Below, piece by piece: positions 24,250 to 32,805 of a stretch of DNA of 64,000 nucleotides (the first letter of the stretch is position 1; every line of letters begins with the position of its first letter). The translations under genes and the position numbers were made by a program. Where the stretch lies: contig NZ_CP107976.1 of NCBI RefSeq assembly GCF_036099295.1, positions 4,712,001 through 4,776,000 on the forward strand, written 5' to 3'. A model generated the notes under the pieces. That model was not told the DNA's origin and did not search any database. It saw only the letters and a list, made by a program, of their open reading frames with translations. Origin of the DNA: Streptomyces sp. NBC_00358 (GTDB taxonomy: Bacteria > Actinomycetota > Actinomycetes > Streptomycetales > Streptomycetaceae).

Positions 24250-25377
24250 TCAGGGAGTCTGCCCGGTCAGCTCCGCCAGCTCGTACTCGCGCTCGCCGAC
24301 CTGCGTCAGCAGCTGTTCGGCGATCTCCTCCAGAAGACGGTCCGGGTCTTCCGGAGCCATCTTGAGCATCGCTCCGATGGCGCTCTCCTCCAGTTCGCGG
24401 GCGACGAAGGTGAGCATCTCCTTGCGCTGGGAGAGCCATTCGAGGCGGGCGTAGAGCTCCTCGCTGCGGCTCGGCTTCCACTCCTCGGGCGCCGGCCCGG
24501 CGGCCCACTCCTGGGCCAGCTCCCGCAGCAACGCCTCGTCGCCCCGGGCGTACGCGGCGTTCACGCGGACGATGAACTCGTCGCGCCGCTTGCGCTCGGC
24601 GTCGTCCTGCGCCAGGTCGGGGTGGGCCTTGCGGACCAGCTCGCGGAAGAGCTTGCGGGCCTCCTCGCTGGGGCGCACCCGCTGCGGGGGCCGCACGGGC
24701 TGGTCCGTCAGCATCGCCACGGCCTCGGGGAACAGCCCCTCCGAGTCCATCCAGCCGTGGAACAGCTCCTCGACACCGGGCATGGGCATGACTCGCGCCC
24801 GTGCCTCGTGCGCCTTGAATATGTCCTCCGGATCACCGGTGCGCGCGGCACGCGCCTCGGCGATCTGGGCCTCCAGCTCGTCGAGCCGCGAGTACATCGG
24901 ACCGAGCTTCTGATGGTGCAGCCTGGAGAAGTTGTCGACCTCGACACGGAAGGTCTCCACGGCGATCTCGAACTCGATCAACGCCTGCTCAGCCGCTCGC
25001 ACGGCCCGTTCGAGCCGTGCCTCGGGCCGGGTGTCCTCATCCTGGCTCCGGCTCCGGCTCCGGCCCTCATCGGCCCGAACCTCGCTCTGCCCCGCGGGCT
25101 GCTCCTCGTGCTGCCCGGTGGGCCGGGTCCCGGCCTGCTCCTCGGGCCGGGCTCCGCTCGGATCCCCGCCGTCGGCCGCACTCCGGTCCTCGGTGCGGAC
25201 CTCGTTCCTGGGAGCTTCCTGGGCGCCGGAGGGGGCGTCCGCGCCCTCCGCGTCCGTGATGCCGCCGCCGTCGCCGGGGGAGGCTTGGGGCGTCTTGCCC
25301 TCCGGGGCACCGGAGGGTTCCCGGTCCCCCCCGAAGGTGGGCTCGGACTGGCTCTGATCGGCTTCCGGGGTCGTCAC
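24250..25377 (-). CDS. J-domain-like protein with disordered N-terminus
   Basis: 375 aa from the GTG at 25377. Residues 1-135 are acidic, Gly/Pro/Ser-rich and probably disordered. A coiled-coil helical part follows (RAVRAAEQALIEFEIAVETF to LEAQIAEARAART). Near residues 255-305 is a J-domain-like segment: ARKLFRELVRKAHPDLAQDD with the HPD motif and RRDEFIVRVNAAYARGDEAL. HPD motifs stimulate DnaK ATPase activity, so it may be a specialised co-chaperone; no membrane segment or zinc finger is present. Confidence 0.8.
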   Translation of the reverse strand: MTTPEADQSQSEPTFGGDREPSGAPEGKTPQASPGDGGGITDAEGADAPSGAQEAPRNEVRTEDRSAADGGDPSGARPEEQAGTRPTGQHEEQPAGQSEVRADEGRSRSRSQDEDTRPEARLERAVRAAEQALIEFEIAVETFRVEVDNFSRLHHQKLGPMYSRLDELEAQIAEARAARTGDPEDIFKAHEARARVMPMPGVEELFHGWMDSEGLFPEAVAMLTDQPVRPPQRVRPSEEARKLFRELVRKAHPDLAQDDAERKRRDEFIVRVNAAYARGDEALLRELAQEWAAGPAPEEWKPSRSEELYARLEWLSQRKEMLTFVARELEESAIGAMLKMAPEDPDRLLEEIAEQLLTQVGEREYELAELTGQTP

Positions 25378-25703
25378 CCGACCAGCGTAGGCCACACTCC
25401 CGCGCGGCTCACTGCCTTCCCCGCCTCTACAGCCACCTGACCGGCCACAACGACCCCAATGACCCCAACCACCCCGATCATCCCGACCGCTCCGATCACC
25501 GAAGCAGCGCACCACTCGCGCCGCTACCGGGACCTACCACCGGTTCAGCGGCCGGTTCAGCGGCCGGTTCAGCGGCCGAGTCCCAGCATCGGACCTGGCG
25601 CCGGGACCGGAAGCCCACGGCTCACACCGGTCGGACCACCCTGGTGACCGGCGCCGATGGAGCGGACCCTCCGCGCGGCCGGGCGGCCCGGACGGCCCCC
25701 CGG
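25378..25703. other. Gene-free spacer with 12-bp triple repeat
   Basis: No coding sequence is convincing here. It contains a short run of GACCCCAA-like repeats (25453-25498) and three perfect copies of CGGTTCAGCGGC. It separates two minus-strand genes. Confidence 0.6.
25541..25576. repeat. Three perfect tandem copies of a 12-bp unit
   Basis: CGGTTCAGCGGC occurs three times without change or spacing. Each unit contains a CCGN4CGG-like half palindrome. The origin could be slippage; no protein-coding role is seen. Confidence 0.8.
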
Positions 25704-27341
25704 TCACACCCCCGCTTCGGACGCGATCCGCCCGCCTCGGACCGCCGCCACCAGGGCCGCGTGGTCCGCCTCCGTGCGGTCCGCGTAGGCGACGGCGAAG
25801 GAGGCGATCGCCTCGTCCAGTTCCTCGTTCTTGCCGCAGTAGCCGGAGATGAGACGCGGATCGGCGCTGTGGCTGTGGGCGCGGGCCAGCAGGGCGCCCG
25901 TCATACGGCCGTAGTCGTCGATGTGGTCGGCGGCCAGGGCGGCGGGGTCGACGCTGCCCTTGCGGTTGCGGAACTGGCGCACCTGGTAGGGAAGGCCGTC
26001 GACCGAGGTCCAGCCGAGCAGGATGTCGCTGACGACCTGCATGCGCTTCTGCCCGAGGACGACACGGCGGCCTTCGTGAGCCACCTGGGGCATCGGGTGG
26101 CCGGCCGTCGCGAGGTGCGGGAGCAGCACCGAGGCACGGGCCTCCTTGACCTGGAGCACAAGGGCTTCGCCGCGATGGTCCAGGAGCAGCACGACGTACG
26201 AGCGGGTGCCGACACTGCCGGTACCGACGACCCGGAAGGCGACGTCGTGCACCGCGTAGCGGGCCAGCAGGGGGAGGCGGTCCTCGGAGAGCGTCGTCAG
26301 ATAGTGGTCCAGGGATGCCGCGACCGCGGCCGCCTCCTCGTCGGGAACCCGGCGCAGCACGGGCGCCGCGTCCACGAACCGGCGGCCGCCGCCCTCCACG
26401 GCCTCCGTCGACCTGGCGGCGAACCGCCCACTGGTGTTGGCCCGCGCCTTCCCGGAGACTCGCTCCAGCGTGCCGAGCAGATCGTGGGCGTCGGCGTGCG
26501 AGACGAGTTCCTCGTCGGCGATGGCGTTCCACGCGTCCAGCACCGGCAGCTTGGCCAGCAGGCGCATGGTGCGGCGGTACGCGCCCACCGTGTCGAGCGC
26601 GGCGGCACGACAGGTGTCCTCGTCCGCCCCGGCCTCCCGGCCCGCGAGCACGAGGGAGGTGGCGAGCCGCTTGAGGTCCCATTCCCAGGGGCCGTACACG
26701 GTCTCGTCGAAGTCGTTCAGATCGATGACGAGGCCCCCGCGCGCGTCCCCGTACAGACCGAAGTTCGCCGCGTGGGCGTCACCGCAGATCTGTGCGTTGA
26801 CACCGGTCGTCGGGGTTCGGGCCAGGTCGTACGCCATGAGGCCCGCGGAGCCGCGCAGGAACGCGAAGGGCGTGGCCGCCATCCTGCCGACCCGTATCGG
26901 AGTGAGCTCGGCGAGCCGGCCCCTGTTGGACTCCTCGACCGCGGTCACGGCGTCCGGCCGGTCGGCGTCCAGCAGGAGCTCGGCATGGGCTCCTCGCGGT
27001 ACGCGCCCGCGCAGCGCCTTTCCCTCTCCCTTGGGCGAGTCCTTCGACGGCCAGGCGGCGAACCCCGGAACAGCGAAGCCCCGGGCCCCGAACACCTCGG
27101 CCACCGCCTCGCCCTCGGACGAGGACCGCGTCTCCGACCGCGACCCGGGCTGCGACGCGGGCCGCGCTTCGGACTGGGGCGCCAACGGGTCCCCGGGCCG
27201 CGGGCCACCGCTGTCCTGCCGCGCCGGACCGGCCTGCTCGACCAATCCCGCCTGTCCTGCCTGTCCTGCCTGTCCTGCCTGCCCCGCCTGTCGCGGCGGC
27301 GCCGTCCGCGGCTCCGTACCCGCTGTACCGATCTCGGCCAT
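25704..27341 (-). CDS. DUF2252 family protein
   Basis: 545 aa. DUF2252 proteins resemble small-molecule phosphotransferases. Matching motifs are NAQICGDAHAANFGLYGDAR (Brenner-type loop) and VIDLNDFDETVYGPWEWDLK (metal-binding Asp-Phe-Asp). Other typical blocks are RMAATPFAFLRGSAGLMAYD and the C-terminal SGYCGKNEELDEAIASFA. The first 75 residues are low complexity, with QAG repeated four times, encoded by four tandem TGTCCTGCC units (about 27251-27286). The ATG at 27341 follows GGGGAGG. The substrate is unknown. A DnaA box lies just upstream (27416-27424). Confidence 0.86.
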   Translation of the reverse strand: MAEIGTAGTEPRTAPPRQAGQAGQAGQAGQAGLVEQAGPARQDSGGPRPGDPLAPQSEARPASQPGSRSETRSSSEGEAVAEVFGARGFAVPGFAAWPSKDSPKGEGKALRGRVPRGAHAELLLDADRPDAVTAVEESNRGRLAELTPIRVGRMAATPFAFLRGSAGLMAYDLARTPTTGVNAQICGDAHAANFGLYGDARGGLVIDLNDFDETVYGPWEWDLKRLATSLVLAGREAGADEDTCRAAALDTVGAYRRTMRLLAKLPVLDAWNAIADEELVSHADAHDLLGTLERVSGKARANTSGRFAARSTEAVEGGGRRFVDAAPVLRRVPDEEAAAVAASLDHYLTTLSEDRLPLLARYAVHDVAFRVVGTGSVGTRSYVVLLLDHRGEALVLQVKEARASVLLPHLATAGHPMPQVAHEGRRVVLGQKRMQVVSDILLGWTSVDGLPYQVRQFRNRKGSVDPAALAADHIDDYGRMTGALLARAHSHSADPRLISGYCGKNEELDEAIASFAVAYADRTEADHAALVAAVRGGRIASEAGV

Positions 27342-27415
27342 CACGACCGCCTCCCCCGCACACGAACATCAACTCGTGCTGACCGTACAGCCGGTCGGGA
27401 AAACGCGTCAGACCC

Positions 27416-27424
27416 TGTGGACAA
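27416..27424 (-). promoter_or_regulatory. Single DnaA box
   Basis: TGTGGACAA, the exact complement of the Streptomyces DnaA box TTGTCCACA, in the spacer upstream of the DUF2252 gene. A lone box; any effect is unknown. Confidence 0.5.
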
Positions 27425-27525
27425 CTCCAGCGGCGCACGGGGAACAAGCCACGCGCACACCCGGGTCCGCGCGTCGGTCGTCGGCGCCGGTGCGGCAACC
27501 CCGGGGAGGACTCAAGCGAGTTCGC

Positions 27526-27909
27526 TCATGCCCCGGGCCGCGTCCGCAGCCGGTCCGGGCAGGTTCCGCTCTCCGGCAGATACCTCTCCGCCCAGGAACC
27601 CAGCTCCTTGAGCGCGGGTTCCAGCGCCGCTCCCGCCTCTGTCAGCCGGTAGGAAACCCGCAGCGGGGGACCCTCGTTGACCTCGCGCACCACCAGGCCG
27701 GCCGCGCCGAGTTCGGTGAGCCGGTCGGAAAGCATCCGCTCGCTGATGCCCGGGATCGCCCTGCGCAGATCGGCGAAGTGGACGGGGTGCTGCATCAGAA
27801 CCGCGACCACGAGACCCGTCCAGCGCTTTCCGAGCAGCGTGAAGACACGGGTCATGCCGTCGTCGACCTTCTGACACGGCCCCACGTCGTGGCTTCCCGG
27901 TTCTGCCAT
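27526..27909 (-). CDS. HxlR family regulator
   Basis: 127 aa. A winged HTH of the HxlR/MarR type: RVFTLLGKRWTGLVVAVLMQ, HFADLRRAIPGISERMLSDR, LTELGAAGLVVREVNEGPPL, RVSYRLTEAGAALEPAL. A Cys in DVGPCQKVDDG near residue 13 is at the position of the redox-sensing Cys of quinone/diamide sensors such as YodB and HypR. It is divergent from the azoreductase gene, the classical target of such sensors, so quinone or electrophile sensing is likely. The ATG at 27909 is used. Confidence 0.88.
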   Translation of the reverse strand: MAEPGSHDVGPCQKVDDGMTRVFTLLGKRWTGLVVAVLMQHPVHFADLRRAIPGISERMLSDRLTELGAAGLVVREVNEGPPLRVSYRLTEAGAALEPALKELGSWAERYLPESGTCPDRLRTRPGA

Positions 27910-28055
27910 GACCTCAGGGTACTGCGTCCACACAAGGGGATGAAAAAAAGTAAGTAGCTGTGTTATCTATAGTTAGCAACGAAAGAGAAGCCCCTCGGGC
28001 GGCTCGGCTCGGCTCCTCCCCCACCCGGTCCATCCCCGTTTGTCTGGAGATCCCC
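27910..28055. promoter_or_regulatory. Divergent HxlR-azoR promoter region
   Basis: An unusually AT-rich island (27941-27990) lies between the divergent genes. TATAGT at 27968-27973 is a good -10 for azoR. AGTAAGTAGC and ATCTATAGTTAG segments form imperfect palindromes that could be the HxlR binding site. Confidence 0.55.
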
Positions 28056-28709
28056 ATGGCCACCCTCCTCCACATCGACTCGTCCGTCTTCACGGGCGAC
28101 GCCTCCACCTCGCGCGCCGTGACGAACGCCTTCCGCACGGCCTGGCAGGAGCAGCACCCCGACGGCACGGTCGTCTACCGCGACCTCGCCGCGCACCCCG
28201 TGCCGCACATCACGGCGGACGCCCACACCGCCGGTTTCGCCGCCCCCGACACGCACACCCCCGGGCAGGCCGAGGCCTTCGCCGCACGGCTGGAGCTCAT
28301 CGAGGAGCTGGAGAACGCGGACGCGATCCTGATCGGCGCCCCCATGTACAACTTCGCCATCCCCTCGACCCTCAAGGCGTGGCTCGACAACGTCGTCCTC
28401 ATGGGGCGCACCGCCATGGCCGAGGACTCGAAGGCCAAGGGCACCCCGGTCACCGTCGTCGCCAGCCGCGGCGGCTCGTACGCGCCCGGCACTCCGCGCG
28501 AGGGCTTCGAGTACGTCCAGAACTACCTGGAGGCCGTACTGCGCGACGCGCTCGCCCTCGACCTCGACTTCATCGTTCCGGAGCTCACCATGGCCCCGCA
28601 CAACCCGGCGATGGCCGAACTGGTCCCGCTCTTCGAGGCGTCCCGCAGCAAGGCCCTCGACGAAGCGGCCATCCAGGCCAAGAAGGCCGCGGAGCGCGTC
28701 GCCGCGTAA
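28056..28709 (+). CDS. azoR: FMN-dependent NADH:quinone/azo oxidoreductase (AzoR)
   Basis: 217 aa. A flavodoxin-like fold with TLLHIDSSVFTGDASTSRAV at the phosphate-binding strand, ADAILIGAPMYNFAIPSTLK for FMN binding and VTVVASRGGSYAPGTPREGF, both diagnostic for AzoR. It reduces quinones and azo bonds by two electrons with NADH and protects against electrophilic quinones. The ATG at 28056 follows CTGGAGA. Control by the divergent HxlR gene is likely. Confidence 0.92.
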   Translation: MATLLHIDSSVFTGDASTSRAVTNAFRTAWQEQHPDGTVVYRDLAAHPVPHITADAHTAGFAAPDTHTPGQAEAFAARLELIEELENADAILIGAPMYNFAIPSTLKAWLDNVVLMGRTAMAEDSKAKGTPVTVVASRGGSYAPGTPREGFEYVQNYLEAVLRDALALDLDFIVPELTMAPHNPAMAELVPLFEASRSKALDEAAIQAKKAAERVAA

Positions 28710-29077
28710 CGCCCGGCGACCACCGCCGCTCCGTCCACCGAGGACGGCACACAGCCCCGCAGGGCCGGACACCCGATCCCGCGGGGCTCCGCCGCGTCCG
28801 CGAACGCCCGTCCACCCGCCGCCGCGGTCCGGACGGCTCCCCGCCGTTCACATGAGAGCATCGTCACACTTCACGGCGAGCACGAGCCGCCGGCATGGCC
28901 CGGCACTCCCGATCGCGTGGCAGCACGGGCGGACATCGGGAACATCACCACAGCCGCCCGCACCACCGCGGGTCCCGCACACCGAGTACCGGACTCCCGG
29001 ACCCCGCCGTCCCGGACAACACGGCCCCGGACAACGCGAAAGCCCCCCAGGTCGAAACCTGAGGGGCTTTCAGCTTG
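28710..29077. other. Gene-free spacer between azoR and tRNA-Leu
   Basis: No coding signature is seen. A weak hairpin (AGCCCCGC at 28753-28760 with its complement at 28781-28788) may end azoR transcripts. The tRNA terminator lies at 29039-29071. Confidence 0.5.
29039..29071 (-). terminator. Terminator of tRNA-Leu
   Basis: AAAGCCCC and AGGT arms pair with ACCT and GGGGCTTT around a CGAA loop, with one bulge. On the minus strand the hairpin ends in TTTCGCG, seven bases after the tRNA 3' end. Confidence 0.75.
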
Positions 29078-29161
29078 TGCGCGAGGGGGGAGTTGAACCC
29101 CCACGCCCTTTCGGGCACTGGAACCTGAATCCAGCGCGTCTGCCTATTCCGCCACCCGCGC
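29078..29161 (-). tRNA. tRNA-Leu (CAG anticodon)
   Basis: The minus strand folds as a class II tRNA: acceptor GCGCGGG pairs with CTCGCGC (one G-U), anticodon stem CTGGA/TTCCAG-type with CAG in the loop, a long variable arm around TGCCCGAAAGGGCG, and a GGTTCAACTCC T loop. CCA is not encoded. Confidence 0.93.
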
Positions 29162-29739
29162 ATTGGGTGTGTCGTCCGTCTCCCACCGAGTGGTGCGAGC
29201 GCCTTCCGACATGCAGAAGATTAGCACGCTGTCAGGGGTGGATTCACATCCCTTTTCCCCGCCCCTCACGCCCGGCACCCCCCGTCCCCGCGACCGGCAA
29301 CCGCAGGCCCGGCGCCCTTGCCCCGCCCGGCCCGCGGCCCCCGCGGCTCCCGATCCGGCACCGGCCGCGTCCCTCACTCCCGCCCCGGCACCCTTCACAC
29401 GTTTCAGACAGAACCGGTTCACGTATCAACCTCGTACCGGTCCTGCGCATCTCCCCAGGAGCCGGGCGGGCCGCACAGTCAGGTGCGGGACACTGGTCGT
29501 GGGGCGCCTCTACGATCCATGGCAGGAGTTGTGCCGGGAAGAGTTCGAAGAGGGGCCTCCCAGGGAACTTCGGGAGGGGACTTCGGAAGGCGTCGACAAC
29601 CCGTCGACCGGGCCGACAGGGGGAACCAGCCGATTTCCCGACGCGTGGATACGATCAGTAAGCAGTACCAGCAAGGCCAGCAGGATCAGACAGGCGACAG
29701 CAAGCTGTACCAGGACGGCAACGAAGGAGGAGGTGCCCC
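29162..29739. other. Leader region of the fha-pst-pkn operon
   Basis: Mostly without coding signature. It holds the tRNA-Leu promoter (read leftward), the promoter of the operon and, near the end, a Gln-rich short reading frame (29645-29752, listed separately). Confidence 0.5.
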
Positions 29740-29752
29740 ATGGGAGTCCTGA
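29645..29752 (+). CDS. Possible 35-residue leader peptide overlapping fhaA
   Basis: GTG-started frame reading VDTISKQYQQGQQDQTGDSK then LYQDGNEGGGAPWES and stop. In its first 26 codons third positions are about 80% G/C and second positions about 30%, a coding-like bias. Its stop lies 10 bases inside fhaA, so it could couple translation. No good ribosome binding site is seen; it would have to be leaderless or it is a chance frame. Confidence 0.35.
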   Translation: MDTISKQYQQGQQDQTGDSKLYQDGNEGGGAPWES

Positions 29753-30582
29753 AGAAATTCGAGCAACGGCTCGAGGGTCTGGTCAACGGCACCTTCGCCA
29801 AGGTGTTCAAGTCCGAGGTCCAGCCCGTGGAGATCGCCGGCGCCCTGCAGCGCGAGTGCGACAACAACGCCACGATCTGGAACCGCGACCGGACCGTCGT
29901 CCCCAACGACTTCATCGTCGAGCTGAGCACGCCGGACTTCGAGCGGCTCAGCCCGTACTCCGGCCAGCTCGGAGACGAGCTCGCCGGTATGGTCCGCGAC
30001 TACGCCAAGCAGCAGCGATACACCTTCATGGGCCCCATCAAGGTCCACCTGGAGAAGGCGGACGACCTCGACACCGGTCTGTACCGGGTGCGCAGCCGTA
30101 CGCTCGCCTCCTCCGCCAACCAGCAGTCCCCCGAGCGCGCCCCCGCGGGCCCCGCCCCGGCGGCACCCCGCGGAGCCCAGGGTGGCTACGGCTACCCGCC
30201 CACGGCCGCTCCCCCCATGCCGTCCGCGCCGCCGCCCGGCGGCCGTCCGGGCGCGTCACCCATGGGCGCCCGGCCCCCGGCTGGCCCGGCCGCGGGTGGC
30301 CGTATGCGGCATTGGGTCGAGATCAATGGCGCACGCCACCAGATCTCCCGCCCGACGCTGGTGCTGGGCCGCAGCACCGAAGCCGACGTGCGGATCGACG
30401 ACCCCGGCGTATCGCGCCGGCACTGTGAGATCCGGACCGGAACGCCCTCGACGATCCAGGATCTCGGGTCCACCAACGGCATCGTGGTGGACGGGCAGCA
30501 CACAACCCGCGCTACGCTCCGCGACGGCTCGCGGATCGTCGTGGGCAGCACCACCATCATTTACCGGCAAGCCGAAGGGTGA
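29740..30582 (+). CDS. fhaA: FhaA, DUF3662 and FHA domain protein
   Basis: 280 aa. The N-terminal DUF3662 domain starts GVLKKFEQRLEGLVNGTFAK and VQPVEIAGALQRECDNNATI; a Gly/Pro/Ala linker covers residues 128-185; the FHA domain holds TLVLGRSTEADVRIDDPGVS, RRHCEI and LGSTNGIVVDGQ. FHA domains bind phosphothreonine, here probably on PknB or its targets. In mycobacteria FhaA acts with the MviN/MurJ flippase region. The ATG follows GGAGGAGG. It starts the operon fhaA-fhaB-pstP-rodA-pbpA-pknB. Confidence 0.93.
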   Translation: MGVLKKFEQRLEGLVNGTFAKVFKSEVQPVEIAGALQRECDNNATIWNRDRTVVPNDFIVELSTPDFERLSPYSGQLGDELAGMVRDYAKQQRYTFMGPIKVHLEKADDLDTGLYRVRSRTLASSANQQSPERAPAGPAPAAPRGAQGGYGYPPTAAPPMPSAPPPGGRPGASPMGARPPAGPAAGGRMRHWVEINGARHQISRPTLVLGRSTEADVRIDDPGVSRRHCEIRTGTPSTIQDLGSTNGIVVDGQHTTRATLRDGSRIVVGSTTIIYRQAEG

Positions 30583-30592
30583 AGCGGGGGCA

Positions 30593-31114
30593 ATGTCAGA
30601 GCTGACCCTCACGGTCATGCGGCTGGGTTTCCTAGCCGTACTGTGGCTGTTCGTGATCGTGGCCGTGCAGGTCATCCGCAGCGACCTGTTCGGAACGCGC
30701 GTCACACAGCGCGGCTCCCGCAGGGAGGCCGCAAGGCCTCAGCAGGCCGCGCGGCCTGCCACGCCTCCGCAGCAGCGCCAGCAGCAGCCGCCCAGCGGCG
30801 GCGGCCGGCAGCGTCGCGGCGCACCGTCCAAATTGGTCGTCTCGGAGGGCACCCTCACGGGAACGACAGTGGCGCTCCAGGGCCAGACCATCACCCTGGG
30901 CCGAGCGCACGACAGCACCATCGTGCTGGACGACGACTACGCGTCCAGCAGGCATGCCAGGATCTACCCGGACCGGGACGGCCAGTGGATCGTCGAGGAT
31001 CTCGGCTCCACCAATGGCACGTATCTCGACCGGAGCCGACTGACGACTCCGACGCCCATTCCGCTGGGCGCGCCGATCCGCATCGGCAAGACCGTCATCG
31101 AGCTGCGGAAGTAG
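30593..31114 (+). CDS. fhaB: FhaB, membrane-anchored FHA domain protein
   Basis: 173 aa. One N-terminal membrane helix (VMRLGFLAVLWLFVIVAVQV), a Gln/Pro/Arg linker, then an FHA domain with TITLGRAHDSTIVLDDDYAS, SRHARIYPDRDG and VEDLGSTNGTYLDRSRL. FhaB (FipA-partner in mycobacteria) is phosphorylated by PknB kinases and scaffolds septal proteins. The ATG at 30593 is ten bases after the fhaA stop, with GGGGG just upstream. Confidence 0.93.
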   Translation: MSELTLTVMRLGFLAVLWLFVIVAVQVIRSDLFGTRVTQRGSRREAARPQQAARPATPPQQRQQQPPSGGGRQRRGAPSKLVVSEGTLTGTTVALQGQTITLGRAHDSTIVLDDDYASSRHARIYPDRDGQWIVEDLGSTNGTYLDRSRLTTPTPIPLGAPIRIGKTVIELRK

Positions 31115-31198
31115 TACGACAATGAGCGAGCGGAGCGAGCACGCAACGGCGGTCCATGCGTTGGACCCCGGCGCGCTCCCGACCGGAGGGTGGGCACC

Positions 31199-32779
31199 GT
31201 GCGGATGTACCCGGAGCCGACGGGCGAGGTGCGCATGAGTCTGTCACTGCGCTTCGCCGCCGGATCGCACAAAGGCATGATCCGCGAGGGCAACGAGGAC
31301 TCGGGCTACGCCGGTCCTCGCCTGCTCGCGATCGCCGACGGGATGGGCGGCCAGGCCGCCGGTGAGGTCGCCAGTTCCGAGGTGATCTCCACCATCGTCG
31401 CCCTCGACGACGACGTACCCGGGTCCGACATCCTCACCTCGCTCGGCACCGCCGTACAGCGCGCCAACGACCAGCTCCGGCTGATGGTCGAGGAGGACCC
31501 GCAACTCGAGGGCATGGGCACCACGCTCACCGCCCTGCTGTGGACCGGCCAGCGCCTCGGCCTCGTCCACGTAGGCGACTCCCGCGCCTATCTGCTGCGG
31601 GACGGCGTACTGACGCAGATCACACAGGACCACACCTGGGTGCAGCGCCTCGTCGACGAGGGCCGCATCACCGAGGAGGAAGCCACCACCCACCCGCAGC
31701 GCTCCCTGCTGATGCGCGCGCTGGGCAGTGGCGACCACGTCGAGCCCGACCTCTCCATCCGTGAAGTCCGCGCCGGCGACCGCTACTTGATCTGCTCCGA
31801 CGGCCTCAGCGGCGTCGTCTCCCATCAGACGATGGAAGACACCCTCGCCAGCTACCAGGGCCCGCAGGAGACCGTGCAGGAGCTCATCCAGCTCGCACTG
31901 CGCGGAGGCGGCCCGGACAACATCACCGTCATCGTGGCCGATGTCCTCGACATCGACTCCGGGGACACCCTCGCCGCACAGCTCTCCGACACCCCGGTCG
32001 TGGTCGGCGCGGTCGCCGAGAACCAGCAGCAGCACCAGCTGCACGACAACGGCGCCATGCAGACCCCCGCCGGCCGCGCCTCCAGCCTCGGCCGGCCCGT
32101 GCCCGGACAGGGCGGCGGCGAGTTCGGCCCGCCCGGCAGCGGTGACACCACCGGCTACGTGTCCACGGGCAGCTTCGGCGACTACTCGGACGAGGACTTC
32201 GTCAAGCCGCGCACCGGACGCAGGTGGCTGAAGAGATCCTTCTACATCGTCCTGACACTCGCCGTCATCGGCGGCGGTCTGTACGGCGGCTACCGTTGGA
32301 CGCAGACGCAGTACTACGTCGGCGCCAACGACGAACACGTCGCGCTGTACCGGGGCATCAGCCAGGACCTCGCCTGGGTCTCGCTCTCGAAGGTGGAGAA
32401 GGACCACCCCGAGATCGAACTCAAGTACCTGCCGCCCTATCAGCAGAAGCAGGTCAAGGCGACGATCACCGAAGGCGGCCTCGCCGACGCGAAGTCGAAG
32501 ATCGACGAACTCGCCGTGCAGGCCTCCGCGTGCCACAAGGAAGCGCAGCGCCGCGCCGCCGAGAGCGAGAACAGCACCGCGACCGGTTCGGGCAAGGCCA
32601 CGGGAACCACGGGAACCACAAAGACCTCCCTGACGTCCAAGGCCACGTCCACCCCGAGCCCGACCCCGTCGAGCTCGACACCTTCGTCCTCCAAGTCCAC
32701 GACCGCACCCACTCCCACACCCGGCCCCAGCCTCTCCGACGAGGAGCAGAAGCTGGTCTCGCTGTGCGGTAAGCAGTAA
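31199..32779 (+). CDS. pstP: PP2C family Ser/Thr phosphatase PstP
   Basis: 526 aa. The PPM domain (residues about 13-250) has REGNEDSGYAG, LLAIADGMGGQAAGEVASSE, VHVGDSRAYLLRDG, LICSDGLSGVV and GGPDNITVIVADV, giving all metal-binding Asp residues. A single membrane helix near residue 350 (FYIVLTLAVIGGGLYGGYRW) is followed by an extracellular part with a Ser/Thr/Pro-rich tail. It reverses phosphorylation by PknB. GTG 31199 is chosen because GGAGGG is nine bases upstream; ATG 31205 or ATG 31235 are alternatives. Confidence 0.93.
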   Translation: MRMYPEPTGEVRMSLSLRFAAGSHKGMIREGNEDSGYAGPRLLAIADGMGGQAAGEVASSEVISTIVALDDDVPGSDILTSLGTAVQRANDQLRLMVEEDPQLEGMGTTLTALLWTGQRLGLVHVGDSRAYLLRDGVLTQITQDHTWVQRLVDEGRITEEEATTHPQRSLLMRALGSGDHVEPDLSIREVRAGDRYLICSDGLSGVVSHQTMEDTLASYQGPQETVQELIQLALRGGGPDNITVIVADVLDIDSGDTLAAQLSDTPVVVGAVAENQQQHQLHDNGAMQTPAGRASSLGRPVPGQGGGEFGPPGSGDTTGYVSTGSFGDYSDEDFVKPRTGRRWLKRSFYIVLTLAVIGGGLYGGYRWTQTQYYVGANDEHVALYRGISQDLAWVSLSKVEKDHPEIELKYLPPYQQKQVKATITEGGLADAKSKIDELAVQASACHKEAQRRAAESENSTATGSGKATGTTGTTKTSLTSKATSTPSPTPSSSTPSSSKSTTAPTPTPGPSLSDEEQKLVSLCGKQ

Positions 32780-32805
32780 GAAGCCGTGAGGGGCCCTGTC
32801 ACACG

